From contig NC_089588.1 of NCBI RefSeq assembly GCF_019320115.1, positions 117,512,904 to 117,576,903 of the forward strand: a stretch of 64,000 bases of DNA, in the 5' to 3' direction. Source of the stretch: Miscanthus floridulus. Its lineage: Eukaryota > Streptophyta > Magnoliopsida > Poales > Poaceae. Numbering within the stretch: the stretch's first letter is position 1; every line of letters starts with the position of its first letter. The notes beneath the pieces were generated by a model, which saw nothing but the letters and a program-made list of their open reading frames with translations, had not been told where the DNA came from and made no database searches. Position numbers and translations under genes: made by a program. Shown here one piece after another: positions 44,727-55,646 of the stretch.

Positions 44727-45787
44727 TTGATTCCATGAAATGAGGTTGGTCGCCCAGCTGATCGCGCGGGCAAGCAGCCACAACAAGGCCTGCCTGACCA
44801 CTTCGACAAGCTCATGAATAGCCCGTGCACCAACCACGCATTCCCCATCAAACACCTCTACAAGGACTGTGAGCTCCTCAAGCGCTTCCTACGACAGGCC
44901 GGCGGGCCAAAGGAAGGAAAGGACAAGGAGGCAGCAGCCAAGAAAGGGGTGCGGCTAGCAAGGATGGGGACAGTTTTCCCGATCCCGAGGAATGCATCAT
45001 GATCTTCGGGTGTCCGACGCCGTCTACTCCAAGCGTCAGCACAAAGTGCACTACTGAGAGGCATGCATCGCTGAAACGGCTGTCCCCACCTTCCTCCGCT
45101 GGTAGATTCTCCAATCACTTTTGATAGGAGGGACCATCCGTCCCATGTCGCCAGACTGGGGCGCTACCCGCTCGTCGTCGACCCCATCATCCGCAAGAAG
45201 CGGCTCACCAAGGTGCTGATGGACGGAGGCAACGGCCTCAACATCCTCTATGTCGACACCCTCGACTCCATGTGCATGCCCCGGTCGGAGCTCTGTCCGA
45301 CGAACTCTCCCTTCCACGGCGTGATCCCAGGAGCGCAGGCATACCCCCTCGGGCAGATCCACCTGCCCGTCACGTTTGGCGACCGAGCCAACTTCCGCTC
45401 GGAGGTGCTTACCTTCGAGGTTGCGGAATTCCCGGGGTCCTACCACGCCATCTTGGGGGGGCCATGCTACGCCAAGTTAATGGCGGTCCCCAACTACACC
45501 TACCTAAAGTTGAAGATGCCGGGACCGAATGGCATCATCACCGTGGGTAGCACCTTCTCGCACACCTTCACGTGCGATCGCGAGCATTTCGAGCTAGTCA
45601 CTGCCATCATCAACTCATCCGGGGTCATCGACCCTAGTAGTCCCAGACTGCAACAAACCAACCTCCTTGGCCAGGCTGAAGCAGTGCTACCCTTCGACAT
45701 CAACCACGACACCCCAAGAGTGAAGGCCTTCGACCACGACCGAGCCACGAAGGCTCAGCAAGACACAGTCAATCTGCTCGAGGAGGC
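44727..45787 (+). pseudogene. Tat-lineage gypsy gag C-terminus and protease
   Basis: Shifting frames give gag-type sequence (HLYKDCELLKRFLRQAGG), then a protease region: RYPLVVDPIIRKKRLTKVLM, DGGNGLNILYVDTLD, and further FHGVIPGAQAYPLGQIHLPV, FPGSYHAILGGPCYAKLMAV and YLKLKMPGPNGIITVG. The aspartic-protease motif appears as MDGGNGLN, where D-(S/T)-G is usual. The order matches RIRE2-type Tat elements. It is followed within one codon by an LTR, so RT, RNase H and integrase have been lost. Confidence 0.8.
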
Positions 45788-46163
45788 TGTGGGGGTATGG
45801 CCCCCAAGACGTGGGCCGCACCATCGGAGGTGGCCCGGCCCACAAGATCAAGGTGTGCACGACGCTGCTCGACGTGCACCGCTAGACATTGTATAGTACC
45901 AAATAGGATACTTTACTTGTAACCCTGCCCCTCCAGAGTATATAAGGAGAGGCAGGGGTCCTCTACTCGACATCATGTATTCAATACAATACACCAAAGA
46001 CACAGGACGTAGGGTATTACGTCGATCAGACGGCCCAAACCTGTCTAAATCGTTGTCTCTGCGCCTTGTGTCACCATCTGGTTCCTGATTACGCGCATCC
46101 CCACCGACAAATCTACCATCGTGGGATACCCCTCGGTGGACTGCCGAGCATATTCTGTCGACA
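45788..46163 (+). repeat. 376-bp LTR of a Tat-lineage gypsy element
   Basis: Starts TGTGGGGGTATGGCC and ends TTCTGTCGACA (TG...CA). Just after it lies TTGGCACGCCAGGTAGGGG, the conserved sequence next to the 5' LTR in RIRE2-like elements (usually with GCGCGCC). It is therefore in 5'-LTR configuration relative to what follows, yet gag-protease precedes it. Confidence 0.8.
45939..45946 (+). promoter_or_regulatory. TATA box of the gypsy LTR
   Basis: TATATAAG lies 151 bp into the LTR, followed by a purine-rich stretch, as in other short gypsy LTRs. It would start transcription about 30 bp downstream. Confidence 0.6.
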
Positions 46164-47900
46164 GTTGGCACGCCAGGTAGGGGTGTGCGCTTGATCCATG
46201 GCGAGCCAGATCGATCTCAAATCAACAACGCATTCTCGTCGTCAATCTCGTGGAGATCCATCCTGGTCCACGACGATTCATCGCTGCTACACCAGCCCCT
46301 GCGACAGCAGATCCGATATCAGAACCACCTTCGAGGTCGTCTTCACCAACAACTCGCCGCCGCTGCTCTCATCAGTCCTCGTCGACGACTAGCCACCGCT
46401 GCTCTGGTTGGCCCTCGTCGACGACTCGCCGCCGATGCTCTCGTTAGCCCTCGCCGACCACTCGCCGCCGCTGCCCTCATCAGCCCTCGTCGACGACTCA
46501 CCGCCGCTGCCCTCGGCGGCCTTCGCCGATGTCCCTCGCTGTCGACTCGTCGTCACCGCTCGACGGCCTTCACCGACATCTTTCACCGACGTCCCTCGCC
46601 ATCGACTCGTCATCACCGCTCGGCAGCCTTCGCCGACATCTTTCGCCGACGTCCCTCGTCGTCGACTCGTCGTCACTGCTCGGCGGCCTTCGCCGACGTC
46701 CGTCGACTCGTCGTCACCGCTCGGCGGCCTTCGCCGACATCCCTCGCCGTTGACTCGTCGTCAACGCTCGGCGGCCTTCGCCGACGTCCCTCGCCATCGA
46801 CTTGTCGTCACTGCGCGGCAGCCTTCACCGACATCTTTCGTCGACGTCTCTCGCCATTGTCTCGTCGTCATTACTTGGCGGCCCTCACCGACATCCCTCG
46901 TCGCCGCCGAGCTGCAAGCAAGCTGCCTGCGTCACCGACCAGATAACGCTATACGCCGCTGACCAGTCACGTTTTAATATTCTTCTAAATATTCTCCAAT
47001 CTCCGTATATCATCATAATGTTTTTCTGAACTGTTTTCTCCATGTTTGCTCTCCAAACGATTTTCCGAACCCCCGAACAGTCATGTTGATGCTCAGACGA
47101 CTCCAGAGACGGCCCTGTCTCCGGCTCCTCCCTACACGTGCTACGGGCTCTGCGCTCTGCGTTATGGGTGATCGGCAGTGGCTCCTTGGTCACGCATGTT
47201 CCTCCTACACGTGCACGGGCTCCGCGCTCGACGTTATGGACTATGGGCTAGCTAGGGCTGGAGACTCAGCTACACACTAACTGTTCGGGCGGTTTATATT
47301 AAACATAAATATATTTTCACGCCAACTGAGCGCCGAACTGCATACGTCGTTTCATCACCATTGCTGATTTTTCTCCGAAGTTTATTTATTTTTACATCAT
47401 GTACTACCCGTTCTACATGTTTGTATTGCAGGATCATCGTCCAGGTGATCGGACCACCTGGTGCTCGGACTTCTCCACCGATCAACTGGTCGGACCGCTT
47501 GGTTCATGGACTCCGTCACCAACCAGTTGATCGGACTGTTCGCCGCTCGTGCTTCATCGCTTGCTACGCCAGTTACTCCTCGGCCCTCGGATTCTTTGTG
47601 CTCGAGGACTAAGTGGGCACACTTCACCGCACGGACGTCGTCAGCTACGTCGGTGCTCAGACCTCGCCGCCTACGCCGGGCACTCCTCGGTGCTCGGACC
47701 TCGCCGCCTACGCCAAGGACTCCTCGGTGCTCGGACATCGCCGCCTACACCGAGGACTCCTCGGTGCTCGGTCATCGCCAGCAACGCCGGGGACTCCTCA
47801 GTGCTCGGTCATCGACAGCGACGTTGGAGACTCCTCGCTCCTCGGTGCTCGGACATCGCCGCCTACGCCGGGGACTCCTCGCTCCTCGGTGCTCGGTCAT
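46164..47900 (+). other. Leader of the Tat gypsy element with two minisatellites
   Basis: After the primer-binding region, a frame starts MASQIDLKSTTHSRRQSRGD but meets a stop at 46390. At 46395-46920 a tandem array of ~50-62-bp units ('cgtcgtcaccgctcggcggcc', 'ttcgccgacgtccctcgcc') begins. At 47640-47899 a second array of ~42-bp units ('tgctcggacatcgccgccta', 'cgccggggactcctcgg') follows. Long open frames on both strands come from these repeats. GC-rich tandem repeats are common in untranslated parts of large grass gypsy elements. The 3' limit is where CACTA sequence starts at 47903. Confidence 0.6.
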
Positions 47901-47902
47901 AG

Positions 47903-48169
47903 TTCTTTCAAGAAGAGGGACTAGAAGGGAGGTTTGAGATAGACTTAACCGAAGCAATCAGAATGGAAGTAGACAATGAAACGGTTATTGAAGAGGACGC
48001 TGGAGATGAGGTGCAAAATGTGAACGACTTACAAATGCTTGAGCAATTACATTTAGACAATGACAATGGCAACATTGATATTTCGGATAGTGTTGATTAT
48101 TTCGGCATGATTGATAGTGGTGATGAGACTTATGATCCAACTAATCCCGATCATGAAGATTATTTCTAA
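47903..48169 (+). pseudogene. TNP2-like transposase, C-terminal fragment
   Basis: The frame reads FFQEEGLEGRFEIDLTEAIR, then MEVDNETVIEEDAGDEVQNV and SGDETYDPTNPDHEDYF with stop at 48167. An acidic tail with this wording ends the TNP2-like proteins of this CACTA family. Everything upstream, including the catalytic core, is gone. Confidence 0.7.
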
Positions 48170-48290
48170 TACATGTAATACTATGTTATTTTGTAATTAC
48201 ATTTTGTCTATTTTGCATCTCTTTCTAAGTACTTCTTGTTTATCTGTGCATATTGGTTTACTCTTTTTAATTGTAGGTGATTAAACAAAG

Positions 48291-50341
48291 ATGGTGGGCG
48301 GTGGGATGAGGAAGGTAGCATCCTTGTACCGAAGGACAACGACCATTGCACCGGGGGAGAGTAGGAGGAGGAGCAGCTGTAGGAGGGAGCCATCGCCTGC
48401 CGCCCCATCGTGTGAGGAGGAGGAGGAGGAGCAGGTGCCATAGGAGGACGCCGAGGAGGCGCAGGAGGACGCGCAGGAGGATGAGGAGGAGGAGGCGACA
48501 GCAGGGGGTTCCGCTTCCTCTTGTTCGTCGAGCGTCTACTTGCGAGGTCCCGTGAGCCTCCCTCAGCGACCGATACCTCATGAGAGATGCTCGCTGATTC
48601 GACCCGAGGGGAAAAAGTAAGTAACTTTAGATGTTGTCACTACTTTATATGATATGTTGAAAATCAAAATAGAAACTAATAATTTTTCTTAATCACTTGG
48701 GCAGGAATTGGACGATTGTGGTGAGTGGAGGTGCTCACACACGCCAAGTCAATGGCATCCTCGGTCTTCTGTGCAAGGAGCACTTCCCTGGCCTGGTTGA
48801 GTACGCCGGAGTGACGGGGCCGGCCTACTCGTTTGACCACTACGCCGTCGCCCCCGATGCTGTAGATCGAGCCCGCAGGGTATTCAACAACAAGGCAATC
48901 AGATGAAGCAAGAGCTGTGGATAAGTCTTCCTCGCACTACATTGCTCAATACATCGCATTCATTGGACATTCTTAAAATAATGAATGGATACATCGTGTT
49001 TGTATGCAGGATTTCTTTAGATGCCAGGACGGACATGAGGCCAGGGTGGATGCGGTGGCTACCAAATGCTGCAAAAAACTCATTGTGGACATGCATTACG
49101 AGGCGCGCATGCAGGCCGTCGTAACTTACCACGGGACCATCCTTGGAACGAAGGTCACCAAAAGGGACGCAAGAACCATGACGCTGACCCGAGACCAGTA
49201 CCTGCAGGTAAATACAGAACATTAATACTAATTCCTTTTGAGATTAAGTAGGCTTAATTTCATCTTCTGATATGTCATGTACTTGATGGCCTGTAGATGA
49301 TTCCTTATTGGTGCGCCGCGCATCCCCAGTGCTGGGAATAGATGGTGGACAAGTGGTGCTCAATCGAGTGGGAGGAGACGCACAACTTGTGTCGGGAGCG
49401 GCGTTTGATGATGCCAGGTGTAGCACACCATCAAGGCAGCCGCAGCCTCAGCGGATACGCCGAAACATGGGTACACGAATTCATTTATTTATTCTAACAC
49501 TCAATTCTGCATGATTTCTAATCATCTTGCTGTTTTTCTCGCAGTCGGCGTCACATGGTGGCCAGCCTTGCTCCATCTTCGAGGAATTTGCTATGGCCCA
49601 CAAGGGCAAGGCGATGTACAGCAATGCGACCATCCACAACCGCCTCAGTGAGTACACATCGATGGCAAGGGAGGTCCATGGGCCAGAGTACGATCTGAGC
49701 ACCGAGGACCTTGATGGAGAAGTCATCATGAGGGTGGGAGGAGGCAAGAAGCATGAGCGGTACAGGATTGGCGACGGCGCAATCAACTCGGCCGCTACTC
49801 CTAGTCTCTCCCAGATTCGAGCAAACAGCACGAGCAGGAGCCCGGCCATATGACCTCGGCAGGACACTTCACACCACCGGGTGTAGACACTCGAGGTTAT
49901 TCCTGGTTTATTCGTCATTCATTGGTTTTTTTCATACCTTTTCTTTGCATTATTGTAACATTGGGGTGAATATATTGTAGGCCCAGCTGGAACAAGAGAG
50001 GAGGATATGGGAGCAGATGCAGGCGAAGATGTAGAGGGTGGAGGCCGAGCGGGAGGCCGAGCAGCGGAGGATGGTAGAGATTCTTCAGTACATGCAAAGT
50101 CTTGGCATCGCTATGGGTGTAGGTACGCCACCTTCGCTATTCGTTCCACCTCCACCTCCTCACTATTCTACTCCTGTGAGTATAAATGTTTTAGTTTATA
50201 TGTTCATGCTTACGGTCAAACCTAGTGGAGTATGAAAGTTTTATTCATGTATGGTATATATTTATCTTGTCTCACACATGCAACCTCTTCTCCTTTGTGC
50301 AGAATCAATCGACGGCATCGAACGATCCTCATGCTTCATGA
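48291..50341 (+). pseudogene. Plant transposase (Ptta/En/Spm, TNPA-like) with stops
   Basis: Exon 1 from ATG 48291 (MVGGGMRKVASLYRRTTTIA) is followed by an acidic run with a stop (EEEEQVP then TAG, about 48440). Later exons: NWTIVVSGGAHTRQVNGILG (48705 on), DFFRCQDGHEARVDAVATKC (49009 on), the hallmark PYWCAAHPQCWE and WCSIEWEETHNLCRERRL, GVAHHQGSRSLSGYAETW (to ~49468), EEFAMAHKGKAMYSN and LSEYTSMAREVHGPEY (49550-49850), and a Gln-rich coiled coil (AQLEQERRIWEQMQAK then a stop, 49981-50200) with a proline tail. Introns have GT-AG borders. At least three internal stops disable it. Confidence 0.85.
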
Positions 50342-51126
50342 ATCCTTCACCAAATTAGTCTCATTGGCCATCTTGGTGATGATACTTGTGGTTGTTAATG
50401 GTACTTCTATTTGCAACTGTGGTTGTAGATGATGGAGCACTTGGATTACTTGTGAACTTATTTGTAATATATTGTGAGACATGTGACGTTTGTGATATAT
50501 ATGTGGTGTTGGTGATATATATGTGCTGTTGATGATATATATGTGATGTTGGTGATGTTTGTTATATATATCTTCTATTTGTTTGGATGGGATGTAAAAA
50601 ACAAATAAAAAAGGCTGTTTTCAGTCACTTTGCCGAGTGCAATGGCCATGACACTCGGCAAAGTGACTACCTAGGAACATGCTTTGCTGAGTGCAAAGGC
50701 CATTGCACTCGGTAAACATCACAGATTTGCAGAGTGCCACAGGCCAGACACCTGGCAAAGGTCGTCTGTTTGCCGAGGGTCTTGACAGGACACTCGGCAA
50801 ATAGGCTACCTTTGCAGAGTGTCTTGCTGGTGGCACTCGGCACAGTGCCCACCTTTGCTAAGTGTCTGAGTCAACGGCGCTCGGCAAAGAGGCGACCTTT
50901 GCCGAGTGCTTGACCTTGATACTCGGCAAAGCCGCCATCACGGTGGCGCTCGCCGTCACGGCGACTTTTCTTTGCCAAGTGTCAAATTAGCACTCGGCAA
51001 AGGCTTTGCCGAGTGCCTGATAAAGTGCACTCGGCAAAGAGGTCTTTGCCGATAAACAGTTTACCGAGCGCCCTTTACCGAGTTTATATCGGCCTTTGCC
51101 GAGACAAAAAGCTGAATCCGGTAGTG
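50342..51126. repeat. 3' flank and right subterminal repeats of the 47903-51126 CACTA
   Basis: About a dozen 'tttgccgagtg' and 'cactcggcaaag' motifs in both orientations fill 50625-51105. The segment before (50440-50580) has 'gtgatatatatgtg'-type short repeats, as does 57470-57550 in the related element. Confidence 0.85.
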
Positions 51127-52695
51127 CCTATATATACTGACCGATTGTACAAAGGAATTATATGGGCGTGCTAGAGCCTAGCAGGTTTATATATCAACCC
51201 ATCACTAGCGAGTGCTGTCGGCCCATGCATGAATAAAACTCTCCACAGCCATAATTACCTGGGCTTGTGCTCGAGGATAGATATCGAAGAGCTGAAGAAG
51301 GCAAAAGGCCGGCTGGGCCAGGAACCTCGCGGTGATTGGGCCGCCCTTGCATTGACTATGGGCTTTCATTGCTCCACGAACAAAATGTTTCCAGCGATCT
51401 CAGCGCGGTCATCACCGTCGCCGGTGCACAAGAGGACGGAAGCTGAGGATTATGGACCAACAAACTGACAGAGCACACGACCATTAACCATTGATTTTTA
51501 CAGAGCACAAACATAGCCATTGTTGTTTTGGGACATCCAGTTTTTTTTTTCACAATCAGACCGTGATAGCGTTAAGTTGTTATGCTTTTTGGTTGGCCCA
51601 ACAATCTCACGAGGCCTCTACTGGGCTTTTCTCGGATAGTTTAATCTTTATTGCTGGACCCAACAAACTCTTTTCCTACCCGAGCAAGATGCTAGGCTGC
51701 CCAACGAAAACAAACTTGTGGTCAAGCACGTCGATTGAGGAGACTACCGAGGTCAGTTTAATTGATTTATTTAAACAAAAGCAGAGTCAGCCCAGAAGCA
51801 GGCCTGCTCGCTAGGGATTAATTTATTTCCTCTCTTCTCCCGTGCATATATCCAGCCATTAAAGGACGAGCAAACTATGGGAGTCTTGCAACTTTCTGAT
51901 CTGAGGCATTCAGTTTCTGAAACGGAGAAACTGTGCTTCATCCTGCATGGTAAACTATGCTTGCGGTCATCTATTCAAACACAGATCAAACTGAAACGCA
52001 GTATATATGCATAGTCATCAAAAGCGGAGGTACCCAGAGAACAGAAAGAGAGCTAAAGTTTGTACCTAGAAACAGAGTTCACCCAACGTATGAATCTTGC
52101 TCACTATGACTCACCCAACGTAGAAGAGAGCTAGGTAACGCACAAATACATTGCGTACTATTCCACCAGAAATACACGATAAAAAGCAGAAAATACTGGG
52201 CAACTGTGTAACACAGAATCAGAGCCTACTCATCAAAACTGGGCTTTTAAGCATTTTGCATTTCAGTGTGTCACTTACTCTGACTCTCCGTGTATGGTAA
52301 TTGGCCAGCGACGAAAGCTTTGGATGGAATGCAGTAGTAATCAAGAAAGAATGTTGTTTCTACTGCTTTGGATGTGGTAACAGCTATGGACAAAAGCATT
52401 TGTTGGTGCCAGTTGCGTAAATGAAATCTATGAAAAATGTACGTGCTTGTTCATGTATATGCATTGGAAGCAACAATTGCATGGGCTTGTACGTTCCATG
52501 CATGCACGTAGGTATGTTCAATTGTTCGTGACGTGCAAATGGAAGAAGCTAACAGGCGCAGCCATATACACTGCACCTGTATACGACTTGAACCGTCCAG
52601 AACCTTCTGGAAGCTCGGCCCAGATACATGCGGCCCGCAGGTGCGGCCGGGATACATACGTACGCTTCCGGTGCACGGCGTTGTATTTGGCCCAC
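51127..52695. other. Stretch without recognisable gene
   Basis: Frames at 51229-51468 and 51491-51814 show no domain. The composition is mixed and no termini or repeats were found. It is unique in this window. Confidence 0.35.
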
Positions 52696-54103
52696 GAGCC
52701 AGGAAGGAGGCTACGTGCCAAGATGATCACGAAGGCAGTCACCACCGCTGATCACCTTACACGTACGCGGTGCGCCGAGGAGCGACGCTGCACCTGTTCA
52801 TCTACTACGTGCCGCCGGCCAGGACGACACACTGGCCAGGAGAAGCGCCGGCAGCATCTTTCGTTCCGTCGACGCGCGTTCGTCAGCTACGACGGCCGGT
52901 CCCAAGCAGGCGCTGAACACAAGGACGCCCGGCCGCTTGAGGAGCAAAGCGACGGCCGCGACCGCGCCGAAGGAAGGCAGGCAGGTGTGCCAGTATAGAG
53001 TATACATCTGTATACAAAATAAAGTAAATGTGCAATAAAACACAAGGGACAAAAGTTCAGGGAATTTATTTATTCATTGGATAATTACCCAGTACAATTT
53101 CCCACTTTAATATAAATTTGCGCTGAGCTCCATCTGACAATGGCTTCTGGTTCCTGGGGCCTCTAGAGGCCTCCAGTTAATTACATCTGCAGCATTGGGC
53201 TGCAGAACACCTCCGATTAAGCTATGCTGATAGTCATCATTGTCGTCTCCAAATAAATCAGAGTTGTCTCCATATAGCCTCTAGCAAAGGCATCCGGCCT
53301 CGTCGTGCGTATCCCATAATGAGGTCAAGTGTTCGACCTCGTCGGTCACGAACAAAGTAATTCCGGCCTCGTCGGTCACGGAAAAGAAACGTCCTAGGCT
53401 CGTCGGTCAGGGGACGAAAATGACTTCACATGTGCGGACGGTGGTGTGATAGTTGTGAGACTTGTGCTCATGTAGTACTTAGGAGATTTCTCCTTGATTG
53501 AATTTCCGAGATCATTGGCGTGAAACTTGGTCAGCTTGCCAATTATATATATGCGCGTGAACTCGAGCGCTTTGTCATGACTACTTAGAATCATTTGCTG
53601 GTACGGAACCCAAATGAGTTTCCTGGCCGAACCTATATCTCGGATGGGCCGAGAAGTCAATATTGGGACAACAATTAGCCGAGCAACATTATCGAACTAG
53701 CTTGTGACTTGTGCAGATGTGCACTTTGCACGTACAAGCTTGCATGGTACTGTAGCCTTTTATTGGCTTTTTGCCGTATATACTGTACATGTATACGCTT
53801 GTTCGCACTTAGCTAGCTTCTGGTGTTCCTGGGCCATCAAGGCCCGGCTTGCTAAGACGAAGAGGTGTTGCCGGGCCGCGCCGCTCCGCCGCCGCGGTGG
53901 CGATGCTTGCCGTTCCGGCGCGGCGGCGATGGTGTGGAGAGGAACGCGTGTGTGCACAGCAGAGTGGCGGCGTGTTGGTGATTGCCAGTGTGTTGAGAGA
54001 GGGAGAAGCTTGCGGCGAGATCGATTTCAAATTTCAAACGGAAGTTGATGGGCCCAGCAACTTGAAGATCCCCACAGCACATACGCACAAACACTAGCTA
54101 AAA

Positions 54104-54152
<49 letters not shown>

Positions 54153-54155
<3 letters not shown>

Positions 54156-54415
54156 CTACTATCTTGTAGCTGGCTACAGAATAACTTATTCTGTAGCCAC
54201 TTTGAGTTATGATAATTACTATGTTAATTTACGAGATTATAGTAACTCCTTACTAAGTGGTTTAATATAACGTTATGGTAAATATCCCCATGTGTTATAG
54301 TAACCCAACTATCGTAAATATGTATTGACATTATGGTAAATTAGTATATAAAATTATAGTAAATGGAGGTGGCTACAGAATAACTTATTTTGTAGCCGGC
54401 TACTGAATAGCCTCT

Positions 54416-54418
<3 letters not shown>
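54153..54418 (-). mobile_element. Micron-like element in copy A
   Basis: 266 bp from 'gaactactatcttgtagctg' to 'gaatagcctctccc', flanked by (TA)n on both sides (54106-54152 and 54419-54468). Near-identical in reverse complement to 31513-31779, more than 22 kb away. Copy B holds a different, shorter (TA)n-flanked piece at the corresponding place. Confidence 0.8.
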
Positions 54419-54469
<51 letters not shown>

Positions 54470-54808
54470 CACGTGCTCTCGAGGAGTTTCTAGAATGTGC
54501 TGACGTGCTGCCGCAGTGGCGTCTGGCGTACATTCTTGTGTACACGTACAACTTGCATGGGCCATGCACACATCATTTCCTCGAGACCCGTAATTAAGAT
54601 TAGTGACCGCTAATGGCCGGTGCTAATCAGCCCAAATAATCTTCACGAACCCGGCCCTGCATGCTAGCGCAAACAGGGCAAAATAATATACAATTCTTAT
54701 GCCACAATGACTGTGCATCTGTACACATCATTGTACACGTATACGCCGGACAATAGGCTTAATTAGCAACACGCTAATTAATTTATCCAAACGATCTAGG
54801 CCTTGAAG

Positions 54809-54890
54809 TAGAGATGAAAACAGTCGGAAAACCTCTCAACCGTTTTCTACTTTTACATTCGAATACGAAAACGAAAGCGAAAGCGATAAA
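54809..54890. mobile_element. hAT-like element, left end only (copy A)
   Basis: Begins TAGAGATGAAAACAGTCGG and is cut at 54890 by the CACTA left end starting at 54891. The complete element is in copy B at 59064-59800. Confidence 0.7.
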
Positions 54891-55646
54891 CACTACACCA
54901 CAACACCGCTTCACCGTCAGACATGTGACGCTAAAAATTATATTTGGCGATGGATGATCTGACGCTAAAGATAACTCAGAGACCATCTCACGCTAAATCC
55001 TCATTTAGCGATTTAGTGTCTGTCGCTATAGGTATTCATATTTAGCGTTGAACCGTCTGTCGCTAAACATATGTATACCGTCCCTCTGTCTGTCGCTAAA
55101 AAATAAGTGGGCCCCACCTAGCTCGAGCGCGCCACTTACATCGAGCTCCCGTGCCTAGCTTACATTGACCTCGCGCGCATATTTTAGCCGGCCCACGTAA
55201 TTTTCGCAGGCCCGTCTAGCACCGAACGTTTCCTTCACCACGGATCCAACCGTCGACGGTTCGCATAGCTCGTGTGCAGCATGCCATCCACAACCCTAAC
55301 TCCTCTTCGCTCTCACACCCGCACCCGCCTCAGCTCCACCACAGCCGCCGCCCCCAACTCTCTTCTTCCACAGAACTGGCAGCACACGTCCACCCCTCTT
55401 CCTCTCACCACCTCTCTTCTCAGGACCCGGAGCAGTCTCCCCATGACTGGCGCGGCATGCGTCCGACCATGGGCAGACGCCGGCCCCGGGCACCGCCGCC
55501 CCTTCCTGTGAGCCCGGAGCCGAGCCCGACGGTGGAGATCCGGCGTGGCGCATCTTCCGTGGTGTCGTCCTAGGACACACACGAGGTCCATTGTGACATT
55601 AGTACAGCCTCCTCATCCGACGGTATGGTAGTGCCGTCAAGGTTCT
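54891..55646 (+). mobile_element. Truncated CACTA with 'tgtcgctaaa' repeats
   Basis: Begins CACTACACCACAACACCGC, followed by 'gacgctaaa', 'tttagcga' and 'gtctgtcgctaaa' motifs to about 55100. It then becomes GC-rich with a proline/serine-rich frame from ATG 55274 that has no recognised domain. It stops at the start of another CACTA at 55647. The uninterrupted target is seen in copy B ('gcggtaaagccgg', about 59138). Confidence 0.8.

Larger units (their letters stand above)
47903..51126 (+). mobile_element. CACTA of the 'tttgccgagtgc' family, left part missing
   Basis: Contains the last 88 codons of a TNP2-like gene, a complete-length but broken second gene, and the right end. The right terminus at 51126, read inward, is CACTACCGGATTCAGC, preceded by about 500 bp of 'tttgccgagtgc' and 'gcactcggcaaa' motifs. 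The left side is cut at gypsy minisatellite sequence (~47900). Confidence 0.9.
52696..54890. repeat. Duplicated segment, copy A
   Basis: Blocks 52696-52914, 53949-54108 and 54468-54890 recur in the same order and orientation in copy B (58117-58338, 58339-58480, 58724-59140) with few differences. Copy A has an extra ~1.03 kb (52915-53948) and a full Micron-like element between the second and third blocks. No protein domain is recognised in the segment. Confidence 0.85.

Noticed and set aside
46185..46962. 253- and 184-codon frames of Ser/Arg/His repeats
   Set aside because: Created by a minisatellite whose unit stays open in several frames; no start context or domain.
47461..47937. 103-158-codon frames
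   Set aside because: Created by the second minisatellite of the gypsy leader.
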